A stretch of DNA of 41,214 bases from NCBI GenBank assembly GCA_002418835.1, contig DIEX01000031.1, positions 1 to 41,214 of the forward strand. Direction: 5' to 3'. Each line of letters begins with the position of its first letter. The stretch's first letter is position 1. Positions 32,406-41,214 of the stretch are shown in pieces. Below the pieces are notes generated by a model that saw only the letters and a program-made list of their open reading frames with translations, did not search any database and was not told the origin of the DNA. The position numbers were made by a program, and so were the translations under genes. This DNA is from Spirochaetia bacterium UBA5763 (GTDB lineage: Bacteria; Spirochaetota; UBA4802; UBA5550).

Positions 32406-32773
32406 TTTAAAGGTTTCAGGTATATCTTAATTGCAGGTTCTGTTAAACGAATAAAGTAAAAGGTTACATTTTAAAAATAATACTATACAAAGCAAAGCAA
32501 AATGTTTGACATTTTATATAACGTATGTTATAAGCTAACATAATATATATAAATGCCGGTTTAAAACTCAAAATAATCAGGAATTTTAGTTCCGGAACTT
32601 TACATTCTAATCTGTCTTTTTTTGTTTCAATACATTTATGGATAAGTTCTGGTTTGTAATATTATGATCAGAGATAATTTCCTGTATTTAAATTATACTT
32701 TAATACGGGACTGACATATTATGCACCGTGTATTATCAGAAATATAAATATGATTGTACACCGGGGGAACATA
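32406..32773 (+). promoter_or_regulatory. Leader and likely promoter of the chemoreceptor gene
   Basis: A good promoter is visible: TTGACA (32506-32511), 17 nt, TATAAG (32529-32534). Two overlapping palindromes cover the -10. TATAAC/GTTATA occupies 32517-32532, and TGTTA/TAACA occupies 32526-32540. The rest of this 368-bp AT-rich stretch has no gene, leaving a leader of over 200 nt if this is the start site. Confidence 0.5.
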
Positions 32774-34333
32774 ATGTCAGTTTCAGAATTTTTCGATTCA
32801 AAGTTTTTTTACAGGTATGATGATGCCGATCCTTTCACAAAAGCATTCGCGAAATTTCTTTTCTTCTTCTCTGCATTCTTTGTATTCTTAATGGCAGCCC
32901 TTTTCTTCTATACATATAAAAAATCAGGCCTGTTGAGTTCATTTGCCACAAGCGGGACTTCCTGCGTATCCACTTCTATTGCACTCATCCTTATTGTAAA
33001 AGGGAAAGCCAGGGCAGCCGGTGTAATGATCTCCCTGTTCCAGACATTGATTATTATAGCCGGAAGTTTTATCAGAATGCCGGAATTAAACCTTGTAACA
33101 GTTCTGCTTTTCTCTTTCCCCACAATTATTCTTTCAACAGTTTTTTCGTTCAGGTGGGTACGTATACTAGTAGTATTACTTGTCATTGTAACTGTAGGGG
33201 TGAATTTTTACAGGCTTGATACCACTACTGTTTTTGTCTCTGTTCAGGCAGCAAGGGATTTTACTCTCAGGGGATCTATTGTTCTTGTGGCAAATTTTAT
33301 TCTTCTCTATTTTATAGCTGTTGTTACTGTCCGCTCCCTGAACCTTTCCCTGAGTATAAGTAAAGAGGAGACACGGAAGAGTGAAGATAAAAACGTATAT
33401 ATCATGGAACTTATTGAGACTATCCGCAGATCATATAAAGAGCTCACAGGCGCAATGGGCGTTACGGATGAAGCCATATCAAATATATTCATGAATATTC
33501 AGACAGAAGCAGCAACTATTGAAGAACTGGTTGCGTCAATTGAAGAGATATCTTCAAGCACCACCAGTGTTGAGAATGCCACAAAAGATCAGAACAGCTC
33601 TGTCAATGATCTTGGTGAAAGCATCAGTTCCCTTTCGCAGCTTATAGATTCGCTCCAGCTTTTCGGACAGGATCTGCAGAAGGAGTTCATAACAATCGCG
33701 AAAATGTCAACTGCCGGGCGCGAGTCATCCGGTTCGCTTAATGAGGTAAACAAAAAGACACTTGCAAACTCTGAGAACATGCAGGTGATTGCTGAAATTA
33801 TAGATGATTTTTTTGATAAGATAAATCTTCTCTCTCTCAACGCGGCAATAGAAGCAGCGCGTGCGGGTGAGCATGGGAGAGGCTTCGCTGTTGTTGCTGA
33901 TGAAATCGGGAAACTTGCGGACAACTCCTCCAGTGAATTGAAAAAGATAAAGGACCTCATTGAATCAGGGAAAAGCGATGTTGTTTTTTCTAACGCGATA
34001 ATAGATAAAATTATCGGTTTTGTGGAATCTTTAAATACAAGCCTTGTGAATGTCCAGATTAAGGCCGGTGACACAATGAAGATAATTGCCAGTCAGAAGG
34101 AACTCCAGGGTGATATGATTCACCGTAATAAAAATGTTTTTGACAAATCAGAATTTATAAAAGACGCGTCGTCAGAACAATCAGTTGCAATTCTGGAGAT
34201 CGCAAAATCAATAGAAAACACAAACAGCCTTGTACAGGAAAATACAAGACACGCGGAAAACCTTAATTCCAGTTACAATAAACTGAAATCAATTTCTGAA
34301 GATCTGAGGGTATTGATTAACGAAGAATCGTAG
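32774..34333 (+). CDS. Methyl-accepting chemotaxis protein with polytopic membrane sensor
   Basis: This chemoreceptor signals to the CheA-CheW complex. The N-terminal 190 residues form about six hydrophobic segments with no large periplasmic domain. No HAMP is seen. The cytoplasmic helical hairpin has the conserved tip INLLSLNAAIEAARAGEHGRGFAVVADEI. I chose ATG 32774, preceded by GGGGGA at 6 nt, giving 519 aa; ATG 32750 lacks an SD. The polytopic sensor suggests detection of a membrane-related or hydrophobic signal. No other che gene is near. Confidence 0.9.
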   Translation: MSVSEFFDSKFFYRYDDADPFTKAFAKFLFFFSAFFVFLMAALFFYTYKKSGLLSSFATSGTSCVSTSIALILIVKGKARAAGVMISLFQTLIIIAGSFIRMPELNLVTVLLFSFPTIILSTVFSFRWVRILVVLLVIVTVGVNFYRLDTTTVFVSVQAARDFTLRGSIVLVANFILLYFIAVVTVRSLNLSLSISKEETRKSEDKNVYIMELIETIRRSYKELTGAMGVTDEAISNIFMNIQTEAATIEELVASIEEISSSTTSVENATKDQNSSVNDLGESISSLSQLIDSLQLFGQDLQKEFITIAKMSTAGRESSGSLNEVNKKTLANSENMQVIAEIIDDFFDKINLLSLNAAIEAARAGEHGRGFAVVADEIGKLADNSSSELKKIKDLIESGKSDVVFSNAIIDKIIGFVESLNTSLVNVQIKAGDTMKIIASQKELQGDMIHRNKNVFDKSEFIKDASSEQSVAILEIAKSIENTNSLVQENTRHAENLNSSYNKLKSISEDLRVLINEES

Positions 34334-34762
34334 AAAATCCGGCAGTTTATTATCTGTGAATCTTTTTAAAATTTGAAATTCATCAGAGGTATAAATATAA
34401 TAAAGGGAGAATAGTGAAATAATAATCTGATATCTTTTATGTTCAAGTCCATGAGAAACAGAAGTGAAAAAAAAGGGAAGACACGGGATGGAAATAACAA
34501 TTAAATCAATAGTTGCAGTAATCGAGAATTTCAGGAGCAAAAGTTTAAATTCTTATTGCCCTGCCTTCAATTTCCAGATCAAGAATAGTCCGTGGTGTCT
34601 CATTACTCTGGTAGTTCCATTCATTATCAATACTCTTCTTTTGCGTATTCAGAATAGGGATATAGTGCCTTGTCCCTATTCATTCATTAATATCAGGATA
34701 GCCATGAAATTAAATAAAAACAAGTTTCCGGAATGATTTTTGTATTTAAATCAGCATAGGTA
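34334..34762. other. Intergenic region between chemoreceptor and histidine kinase ends
   Basis: These 429 bp lie between convergent genes. GAATAGGGA (34652-34660) and TCCCTATTC (34673-34681) form a 9-bp hairpin. A minus-strand frame open from 34679 to 34545 (44 codons, no start) has protein-like composition and may be a gene remnant. A plus-strand frame at 34464-34736 has an SD-like run but atypical composition; I do not call it. Confidence 0.45.
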
Positions 34763-36118
34763 TTACCCCGCCGGGAACCTCACTCTGATAGAAAAGACTC
34801 CATCCGAATATTCAGCCGATATATCTCCTGAGTGGTTAGAAACAATACGCTTTGCTATGGCGAGACCCAGACCGTTGCCTGGAATATGCTCCGGAGCCAT
34901 GCGGCTGAAGGGTTCAAATAATTTTTCAGGTCTCATCCCGGTCATGTCGTGTGAACTGTTGGAAATATTGAGGGATACTCCCCCTTTTTCCGGGTGCATC
35001 TCTATATTGGTAAATCCCCCTGCCGGTGTGTACCTCACAGCGTTGTCGAAAAGCAGATCAAAAAGCTGCTGTATATCCCCGGGGACTCCTGAAATAACGC
35101 AAGGTATAGTTGTAAGCTCCGAACTGAATGTTATCTCACCTTTATTAAACATGTCAGAATATTTAGCTGAAGAATCAGCAGCAGCCTTCTGCAGGTCAAG
35201 TTTTATGAAGTCGGAAGTCCGGTGTACAGTATCAACACGCAGCAGTTCAATGATCCTACCTGTAAGTGTATCCATCTCCTCAATCTCTTTCTCTATAAAA
35301 GAGATATTCTTTTCAGCTCCCGCATAGTCCCCCGCAGTGATCTTATCGCGGAGAATCCCTGCAGCAACAGATATTCTTGCAAGAGGTGAGCGTACCTGGT
35401 GAGAGATGTTTGCGGTGAGTTCCTTTGTGCCATTTATCATCTGGAGCACGCGTCCGGACATCATATTAAATGCCCTGGCAAGTTCTCCAATCTCATCATG
35501 GGCGCTTTCATCAACACGGCGGTCAAACTCACCGCGTGCGATGGCATTGGCTGATTCTGTAAGTCTTTTAAGCGGGCTTGTAATTCTTCTTGATATGGGG
35601 AGAAGAACAATGGCGACAATCATTGTAATCAGTACAAGGCCGATACAGAAATTAAGCTCATCAATATATGTTGAGGGGCGGTTGCGTCTCACATATATTA
35701 TACAGCCTCCGTCAGATACTATTTTTTGGAGGATTGTCGGCGGGCCTCCGGGGTTTCTGTATAGAGTATATCCGACGGGAGTATCTATTATCTCCATGTT
35801 TTCCGGAAATTGCGGGCGGGGAGTTGCTGTGCTTGATGCCACTGTTTTCCCTGCGCTGTCTTCAATCCATATATCAGTTGACCAGGTCTTTGCCAGTTCC
35901 AGGATCATTGCTTCAAGGTAACTGTTGTCACCATCTTTATAATTATGCTTAACAGATTCATTGAGCATAAATGCCATACCGGCAAGGTCCGCCCTGAATC
36001 CCCTGTTCCCCGCGGCTTTACCAACAATCCTGAAGAGTCCGGCAATGGTGAACTGCGCCATGATTATTATGGCCATGACAGTGATAAAATTCCGGATGTA
36101 TAGTTTATTTATTTTCAT
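34763..36118 (-). CDS. Sensor histidine kinase (HAMP, HisKA, HATPase)
   Basis: This membrane kinase of a two-component system begins at ATG 36118 (MKINKLYIRN). It has a first membrane helix at about 10-30, a periplasmic domain of about 120 residues and a second helix at about 155-175. HAMP then leads to the phospho-acceptor His240 in ISHQVRSPLA. The C-terminal ATPase domain carries the N box and GNGLGLAIAKRI. It overlaps the response regulator stop by 4 nt. Architecture and neighbours resemble CpxA-type envelope sensors, so drugs or envelope stress are plausible signals. Confidence 0.92.
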   Translation of the reverse strand: MKINKLYIRNFITVMAIIIMAQFTIAGLFRIVGKAAGNRGFRADLAGMAFMLNESVKHNYKDGDNSYLEAMILELAKTWSTDIWIEDSAGKTVASSTATPRPQFPENMEIIDTPVGYTLYRNPGGPPTILQKIVSDGGCIIYVRRNRPSTYIDELNFCIGLVLITMIVAIVLLPISRRITSPLKRLTESANAIARGEFDRRVDESAHDEIGELARAFNMMSGRVLQMINGTKELTANISHQVRSPLARISVAAGILRDKITAGDYAGAEKNISFIEKEIEEMDTLTGRIIELLRVDTVHRTSDFIKLDLQKAAADSSAKYSDMFNKGEITFSSELTTIPCVISGVPGDIQQLFDLLFDNAVRYTPAGGFTNIEMHPEKGGVSLNISNSSHDMTGMRPEKLFEPFSRMAPEHIPGNGLGLAIAKRIVSNHSGDISAEYSDGVFSIRVRFPAG

Positions 36119-36813
36119 GATGTGAACATGTACCCTGTGCCCCATACGGTTTTAATTTTCAGCCTGTCTCCGCAGATTTTTTCAAGTTTTGTCCTGAGCT
36201 TGCTTATGTGGACATCGATGCTCCGTTCAAAGGCAATTGTGTCTCTCCCTTTTGCAATATTCATTATTGTATCACGGGAGAGGACTGTGTTAGGATTTTT
36301 CATCAGGGCTTTCATGATACGGAATTCTGTCTTTGAAAGCTCTTCACTTTTCCGGTTGAATTCAATTGTCATGGTGGATGGATCAATTGTAAGGCCTTCA
36401 ACTGTGATTTTGCGGATGCTTTCACCGCCTGTTGTTTCACCGGACTCAGGGTTGTACCTGCGGAGCACTGCTTTTATCCTGGCAAGGAGTTCCCTCGTAT
36501 TAAAGGGCTTTGCAATGTAGTCGTCAGCTCCAAGTTCAAGGCCTACAATCCGGTCTGTCTCATCACCACGGGCTGTGAGCATAATTACAGGGAGTCCGCA
36601 ACTCCCCCGTATGTCGCGCAGTACCTCTATGCCGTCATTCACCGGGAGCATGTAGTCAAGGAGTATCAGGTCAGGTGTATGCTTTTCAATGGCAGGGAGC
36701 ACATCTTTGCCTGTGTCATGACTCAGTACGATGAAGCCGTAACTGCTGAGGTACTCGGTGATGAGTTCTCTGAGTTTTGAGTCATCATCTATAATAAGGA
36801 TTTTTGTATCCAT
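36115..36813 (-). CDS. OmpR-family response regulator
   Basis: This 232-aa DNA-binding regulator has an N-terminal receiver domain with acidic pocket Asp10/Asp11, phospho-acceptor Asp53 in LLDYMLP and the AKPF lysine. The C-terminal winged-helix DNA-binding domain includes KTEFRIMKAL and VDVHISKLRTKLE-like segments ending in TVWGTGYMF. It is translationally coupled to the kinase. Direct repeats of GTAAA lie just upstream and between it and the divergent efflux operon, suggesting autoregulation and control of that operon. Confidence 0.95.
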   Translation of the reverse strand: MDTKILIIDDDSKLRELITEYLSSYGFIVLSHDTGKDVLPAIEKHTPDLILLDYMLPVNDGIEVLRDIRGSCGLPVIMLTARGDETDRIVGLELGADDYIAKPFNTRELLARIKAVLRRYNPESGETTGGESIRKITVEGLTIDPSTMTIEFNRKSEELSKTEFRIMKALMKNPNTVLSRDTIMNIAKGRDTIAFERSIDVHISKLRTKLEKICGDRLKIKTVWGTGYMFTS

Positions 36814-36830
36814 ACGTCTCCGGAAATTTT

Positions 36831-36866
36831 TTTACATTTTTTTTACATTTAGCTTTCATTTTTTAC
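36831..36866. promoter_or_regulatory. Candidate CpxR-like binding repeats
   Basis: TTTAC occurs at 36831-36835, 36842-36846 and 36862-36866. The first pair reads GTAAA-N6-GTAAA on the minus strand, with an 11-bp period, like the CpxR box (GTAAA with a short spacer). The site lies 18 bp upstream of the regulator start and about 70-100 bp upstream of the tolC-like gene. Confidence 0.5.
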
Positions 36867-36934
36867 TAATAGAAAAAACTTTATTAATAGTAATATATTA
36901 CCCTGCATGTAGAATTTGAGTAATGAGGTGCATA

Positions 36935-38248
36935 ATGATTAAATATAAAAAGAGGGAGCAAAGAAGTCTATCGATATTTTTCGCGGCTTTTATAATCTTC
37001 ACAGTTCCCGCTGTTAATGGCTATTCAGGAGAAATAAAATCTCTCACCTGGGGGGAGTGTGTCCGTATCGCGGAGATGAATAATCCGGATATAGTTTCAG
37101 CAAGGGAGAGCATCCTGCAGGTGGCGGCAGCCAGGAATATTGTCAGGGCTGACCTTCTTCCGCAGATATCAGCTTCAGCTTCAGGCGCGAAGAGTTATTC
37201 CGAAACCGGCGTTTCGGGCGGGGAGACATCAAACAGCTATTATTACGGGCTTTCGGCAAAGCAGCTTATATTTGACGGATTCAAATCAGTGTATGAACTT
37301 AAAAGCGCCGGTGCTGAACTTGAATCAGCAAAGCTTAACTACAGGGTAAAATCCGCAGAGGTGAGATATAAACTGCGCAGCGCTTATATAGATTATATCA
37401 AGGCAAGGGAGATGCTTAATATTGCTGAGGAAATTCAGTCAAGGCGGAAGCATATATATGATCTGGTTAAACTGAGGTATAATGCGGGTAAGGAGCATGT
37501 AGGTTCACTCCACTCAACCGAAGCGGATCTCATGCAGTCTAAAGCTGATTCCATTGCAGCAGCAAGGAGCCTCGCTCTTGCGAACACCACACTCTGCCAT
37601 CTACTGGGATACGATGCATCTGTTGAAATATCTATTGAAGGGACTCTTGATATAGTGACACAGAATGGGGATGAACCGGATTTTGCACTTATGGCATCCG
37701 GTACCCCTGCTGTACTTAAAGCATCATCAGCAAAAAATTCAGCCTACTACTCATTGAAGGCATCGGAACTTGATTACTCCCCAAAACTTTACGGTAGCGC
37801 CAGCATAGGAAGAAAAGGTGAAACCATGAGTGATATGTCAGACCAGTGGTCTGTGGGTTTTGAGGTCACTGCTCCGCTCTTCGAAGGGGGGAGGACATAT
37901 TACTCTGTGTCAAAAGCGACCGCAGCTCACAGGCAGTCTGAAGCTGATGAAAAAAGTGCAAGGAACAGCGCTGTGTTGAATCTTCGTGAATCATGGAATA
38001 CCCTGAAAAACAGCCTTGATACAGTAGAAGTCCAGAAACTCTCTCTGAAGGCGACCACTGAAAGATCCAGCATCGGAGAGATGCAGTATTCAATAGGCAC
38101 ACTCTCCTTTGACAACTGGACAATCATTGAAAATAACCTGGCAAGCGCCAGAAAATCATATATTAATGCCTGCGCCTCGGCTCTCACTGCGGAAGCTGCA
38201 TGGATACAATCTAAGGGGGGAGCACTTGAAAATGAAAACAAAAACTAA
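36935..38248 (+). CDS. TolC-family outer membrane efflux protein
   Basis: This outer membrane channel of a tripartite pump is 437 aa. It has a signal peptide (about residues 10-28, ending near NGYSGE) and two OEP repeats rich in long helices, each starting with family-like patterns such as MNNPDIVSARESI. ATG 36935 is chosen because GAGG lies 6 nt upstream; ATG 36923 overlaps that SD. It overlaps the adaptor gene by 17 nt. Divergent two-component genes suggest regulated expression. Confidence 0.92.
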   Translation: MIKYKKREQRSLSIFFAAFIIFTVPAVNGYSGEIKSLTWGECVRIAEMNNPDIVSARESILQVAAARNIVRADLLPQISASASGAKSYSETGVSGGETSNSYYYGLSAKQLIFDGFKSVYELKSAGAELESAKLNYRVKSAEVRYKLRSAYIDYIKAREMLNIAEEIQSRRKHIYDLVKLRYNAGKEHVGSLHSTEADLMQSKADSIAAARSLALANTTLCHLLGYDASVEISIEGTLDIVTQNGDEPDFALMASGTPAVLKASSAKNSAYYSLKASELDYSPKLYGSASIGRKGETMSDMSDQWSVGFEVTAPLFEGGRTYYSVSKATAAHRQSEADEKSARNSAVLNLRESWNTLKNSLDTVEVQKLSLKATTERSSIGEMQYSIGTLSFDNWTIIENNLASARKSYINACASALTAEAAWIQSKGGALENENKN

Positions 38249-39200
38249 AATTATAACAGGGCTGACACTGGCGGTCTGTGCCGCAGTAATTTTTCTGATA
38301 TCAGGGGGCGGGAAATCAAAGAAAAATGAGCAGGCATATAAAGAGATAAAACCTGTGACAGGGGATATAAGTCTTGTGGTTTCCACAACAGGGACCGTGC
38401 TTCCGAAAAACAGGCTTGAACTGAAGCCGTCAGTCGCAGGGCGCATTGAAAAGATTATGGTTAAGGAGGGGGACAAGGTCAGAGCCGGTCAGATCCTTGC
38501 GCTCATGAGTTCCACTGACAGGGCAGCGCTCATTGACGCGGCAAGACTGCAGGGGAGTCAGTCACTTAAATACTGGGAGAACGCTTACAAACCGATACCG
38601 GTTGTAGCCCCAATCAATGGTACTGTAATTGTTCGTTCAGTTGAGCCGGGACAGACTGTGGCAACATCTGACAGTATTATCATAATTTCCGACATGTTGA
38701 ATGTCAAGGCCCAGGTTGATGAGACTGATGTGGGAAAGGTAAAAGTGGGGCTCAGGGCCCGTATATCCCTTGATTCACACCCTGAGATACTGGTGAAGGG
38801 GAGAGTTGACCATATCTATTATGAATCAGCAACAGTGAATAACGTCACAGTCTACTACGTGTCAATAATTCCGGACAGGATACCTCCAGAGTTCCGCTCA
38901 GGTATGAGTGCCACAATTGAAATTATTGAAATAGAGAAGTCAGGGGTAATGCTGCTCCCGGAGGAGGCTGTATTAACTGATGACAGCGGAAAATATATAC
39001 TTGTAAAGAGCAGCAGATCCCGTGAAGGGGAAAAGCGTCCTGTGACAACAGGTATTGCCAATGACAATCTTGTAGAGATTACATCCGGACTGAGTCCCGA
39101 TGATGTGGTACTGGTTAAATCAGAGAATTTTGTTCTTCAGCAGGGCGATGAATCAAAAAATCCCTTTATGCCGCAAAGGCCGGGCAGAGGGAAAAGATGA
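38232..39200 (+). CDS. MacA-like periplasmic adaptor (membrane fusion protein)
   Basis: This adaptor links the inner membrane ABC protein to TolC. The N-terminal membrane anchor is at about residues 7-24. A lipoyl/barrel-sandwich region follows (GRIEKIMVKEGDKVRAGQIL), then beta-barrel domains. The coiled-coil hairpin is very short compared with MacA: only about 25 residues separate the lipoyl halves. ATG 38232 is preceded by GGGGGAG; a TTG at 38226 is also possible. At 322 aa it is shorter than typical MacA (about 370). The ATGA overlap couples it to macB. Confidence 0.88.
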   Translation: MKTKTKIITGLTLAVCAAVIFLISGGGKSKKNEQAYKEIKPVTGDISLVVSTTGTVLPKNRLELKPSVAGRIEKIMVKEGDKVRAGQILALMSSTDRAALIDAARLQGSQSLKYWENAYKPIPVVAPINGTVIVRSVEPGQTVATSDSIIIISDMLNVKAQVDETDVGKVKVGLRARISLDSHPEILVKGRVDHIYYESATVNNVTVYYVSIIPDRIPPEFRSGMSATIEIIEIEKSGVMLLPEEAVLTDDSGKYILVKSSRSREGEKRPVTTGIANDNLVEITSGLSPDDVVLVKSENFVLQQGDESKNPFMPQRPGRGKR

Positions 39201-41173
39201 ATCCTCTCATAGAACTTAAAGATGTAAAAAAGAGATACATGATGGGGAACACCGAAGTTAATGCCCTTAACGGTGTTTCTGTTACAATAGAATCCGGGGA
39301 GTTTGTAGCTATAATGGGGGCCTCCGGTTCAGGTAAATCAACCATGCTTAATATACTCGGTTTCCTCGATACTCCTACGCAGGGGAGCTACAGGATAATG
39401 GGCCATGATGTCACAGGGCTTGATGAGGATAACCTTTCAATTCTGCGGAATCATATAGCGGGCTTTGTGTTTCAGCAGTTTCATCTTTTACCGAAAGTTT
39501 CTGCTCTGAATAATGTGCTCCTCCCCACTCTTTACGCAGGGAAAAGAGAGATGAAGGAGAGTGCGGAGAACAAATTATACTGGGTCGGTATGGGGCACAG
39601 GGTTGAGCATTACCCCAATGAACTCTCCGGCGGAGAGCAGCAGCGTGTGGCTATTGCGCGGTCAATAATAAATGAGCCAGCCATTATATTCGCTGATGAG
39701 CCCACAGGGAACCTTGACAGCAGAAGCGAGAAGGAGGTCATTGCCCTTCTTGAGAAACTTAATTCAGAGGGGAAGACCATAATCATGGTTACTCATGAGG
39801 AGGATATAGCTTCTCATGCCTCAAGGATAATCAGGGTACGTGACGGGGAGATTATCTCCGATGAGAAAAAAGGGAAGAAACGGCTGAAATCTGAAAACAA
39901 CAGTAATTCAGACATAATAATACGTGCACTCGAAAAGACAAACGCTACATTCGGGCGCGCGGAGTTTGCCGACTATATCCGTCAGGCAGTGATGTCGATC
40001 CTGTCACACAAGATGAGGGCGCTCCTCTCCATGCTCGGTATTCTGATTGGTGTGGCGGCTGTAATCTCCATGCTTGCAGTTGGCATGGGGGCTCAGAAAT
40101 CCATTGAGACTAATCTGAACAGTCTGGGCACCAATGTTCTCACTGTGATGCCGGGATTCCGGAGATCGGGCGGAGTGAGGCTTCAGATGGGTGCCGGCAG
40201 CCGCCTCACTGTACAGGATGGGGAATCGTTTCTCAAAATATCCGGTGTTAAAAGAATTTCCGGCAGCGTAAATGAACGCGCTCAGGCAGTGTTTGGTGCG
40301 AATAACTGCAATACACAGATCATGGGTGCGGATGTTGATTATGCTGTTATGCGGGCATCAGTGCCCACTGCTGGACGTTTTTTTACGGAGGCGGAGAACA
40401 GGTCGCGCAGCAGGGTTGCTGTTGTCGGGGTAACCGTGGTAAAGAATCTATTTACTAATGGGGAGAATCCCCTGGGAAAGACAATCAAGATTAATAAAGT
40501 AAATTTTACCGTGATAGGAGTTCTCCCTGCAAAAGGCGCGGCAATGATGAGAGACCAGGATGACCTGATTATTGTGCCGCTTAAAACAGCGATGTACAGA
40601 CTGCTTGGAAAACTTTATCTTGATCAGGTGCATGTTGAGGTTACAGATGCGGCAGTAACTGAGTCGGTCAAGGTCAGACTTATTGAAACACTGGACTTAA
40701 AGCATAAACCTCTACCCGGACAGGAGAGCATGTTTGAAGTCCGTGACATGGCTGAAATCAGAAATGCGCTGATGAGTACTGCCGGTACAATGAGTGCGCT
40801 GCTGGGTGCCGTGGCAGCAATTTCTCTTGTGGTTGGCGGTGTAGGTGTTATGAATATAATGCTTGTTTCAGTGAAAGAGCGTACAAAGGAGATTGGACTC
40901 AGAAAAGCCATAGGAGCGCGGAGGAGGGATATACTTCTTCAGTTTCTTGTCGAAGCTGTGCTGCTGACGTTTATCGGGGGAGTCACAGGAATAATTCTCG
41001 GCGTATCGGTCTCACTGGTTCTATCCGCTGCGGCAGGGTGGCCTGTTGTTGTTTCGGTGTCAGGTATTATCGGCGCGGCTTTATTTACAATAGTAATGGG
41101 GATAATTTTCGGTATCTGGCCGGCAATGCAGGCATCCAGGCTCAATCCTATTGAGGCGCTGAGATATGAATAG
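39197..41173 (+). CDS. MacB-type ABC transporter, fused ATPase-permease
   Basis: This inner membrane mechanotransmission ABC protein drives export through the adaptor and TolC. The ATPase domain has Walker A GASGSGKST (41-49), signature LSGGEQQ (143-149) and Walker B IIFADE. A first membrane helix (about 272-295), a periplasmic domain and three C-terminal helices of the FtsX type follow. The length of 658 aa is typical of MacB. Substrates may be macrolides, peptides or lipoproteins. The 41 bases after its stop show nothing recognisable. Confidence 0.95.
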   Translation: MNPLIELKDVKKRYMMGNTEVNALNGVSVTIESGEFVAIMGASGSGKSTMLNILGFLDTPTQGSYRIMGHDVTGLDEDNLSILRNHIAGFVFQQFHLLPKVSALNNVLLPTLYAGKREMKESAENKLYWVGMGHRVEHYPNELSGGEQQRVAIARSIINEPAIIFADEPTGNLDSRSEKEVIALLEKLNSEGKTIIMVTHEEDIASHASRIIRVRDGEIISDEKKGKKRLKSENNSNSDIIIRALEKTNATFGRAEFADYIRQAVMSILSHKMRALLSMLGILIGVAAVISMLAVGMGAQKSIETNLNSLGTNVLTVMPGFRRSGGVRLQMGAGSRLTVQDGESFLKISGVKRISGSVNERAQAVFGANNCNTQIMGADVDYAVMRASVPTAGRFFTEAENRSRSRVAVVGVTVVKNLFTNGENPLGKTIKINKVNFTVIGVLPAKGAAMMRDQDDLIIVPLKTAMYRLLGKLYLDQVHVEVTDAAVTESVKVRLIETLDLKHKPLPGQESMFEVRDMAEIRNALMSTAGTMSALLGAVAAISLVVGGVGVMNIMLVSVKERTKEIGLRKAIGARRRDILLQFLVEAVLLTFIGGVTGIILGVSVSLVLSAAAGWPVVVSVSGIIGAALFTIVMGIIFGIWPAMQASRLNPIEALRYE

Positions 41174-41214
41174 GGGGTAGGATCGGGTGACGATGTAGAT
41201 GCAGATGTAGAGAC

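Noticed and set aside
33589..34074. Minus-strand frame of 161 codons inside the chemoreceptor gene
   Set aside because: It is the low-complexity, Ser-rich shadow of the signalling helices.
34464..34736. Plus-strand frame of 90 codons after the chemoreceptor gene
   Set aside because: The composition is atypical, there is no recognisable domain, and a minus-strand remnant overlaps it; evidence is too weak for a gene.

Overview
The window is an AT-rich bacterial chromosome segment with densely packed genes. It shows about 40 protein-coding genes or gene remnants, and no rRNA, tRNA, CRISPR array or recognisable insertion sequence. The gene set points to a Gram-negative (diderm), anaerobic or microaerotolerant, respiring, motile bacterium. 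The supporting genes are a periplasmic nitrite reductase (nrfHA), a TolC-MacAB efflux system, cytochrome bd, an oxygen and superoxide detoxification suite (desulfoferrodoxin, rubredoxin, flavodiiron protein, Fe-SOD), a chemotaxis receptor and a selenoprotein. Spirochaete-like or deltaproteobacterial-like lineages are compatible; no phylogenetic marker here settles the question. TTG and GTG starts are used several times, each judged by its Shine-Dalgarno spacing.

Layout. 1-316: 11-bp tandem repeats and the leader of tig. 317-6197: proteostasis block tig | clpP-clpX-lon on the plus strand. 6200-12413: minus-strand block running from a coiled-coil protein to rnr, argC, ptsI (enzyme I) and a methyltransferase. 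12675-14318: plus-strand small membrane protein, hotdog thioesterase and an orphan ParA. 14329-15370: azlCD on the minus strand. 15535-17482: nrfH-nrfA. 17513-21850: Gate-domain membrane protein, serine acetyltransferase, CoA-disulfide-reductase-like flavoprotein and acyltransferase. 22084-27905: oxygen-defence island. It holds sodB and a HesB-like selenoprotein on the plus strand, facing a minus-strand run of rubredoxin, cydA, cydB, desulfoferrodoxin and a small winged-helix protein, with the flavodiiron protein upstream. 28110-30372: a pentaheme cytochrome translationally coupled to a membrane class III cyclase. 30400-32405: thioesterase, peroxiredoxin, an Ogg2-type DNA glycosylase and a carbonic anhydrase remnant. 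32774-34333: chemotaxis receptor. 34763-41173: an OmpR-type two-component system divergent from a tolC-macA-macB efflux operon, with CpxR-like direct repeats between them.

The most notable items are these. (1) A HesB/IscA-like gene at 22883-23185 has an in-frame UGA, followed 25 nt later by a good bacterial SECIS hairpin; ordinary gene calling would split or miss it. (2) The pentaheme cytochrome overlaps a HAMP-cyclase gene with a TTG start and a well-placed Shine-Dalgarno site. The cyclase has His where the second metal-binding Asp should be and Ala where the purine-selecting residue should be, and it has almost no extracytoplasmic domain. This may be an undescribed heme-based sensing module. 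(3) Several convergent gene pairs end inside shared hairpins. (4) Two copies of a dispersed palindromic repeat occur.
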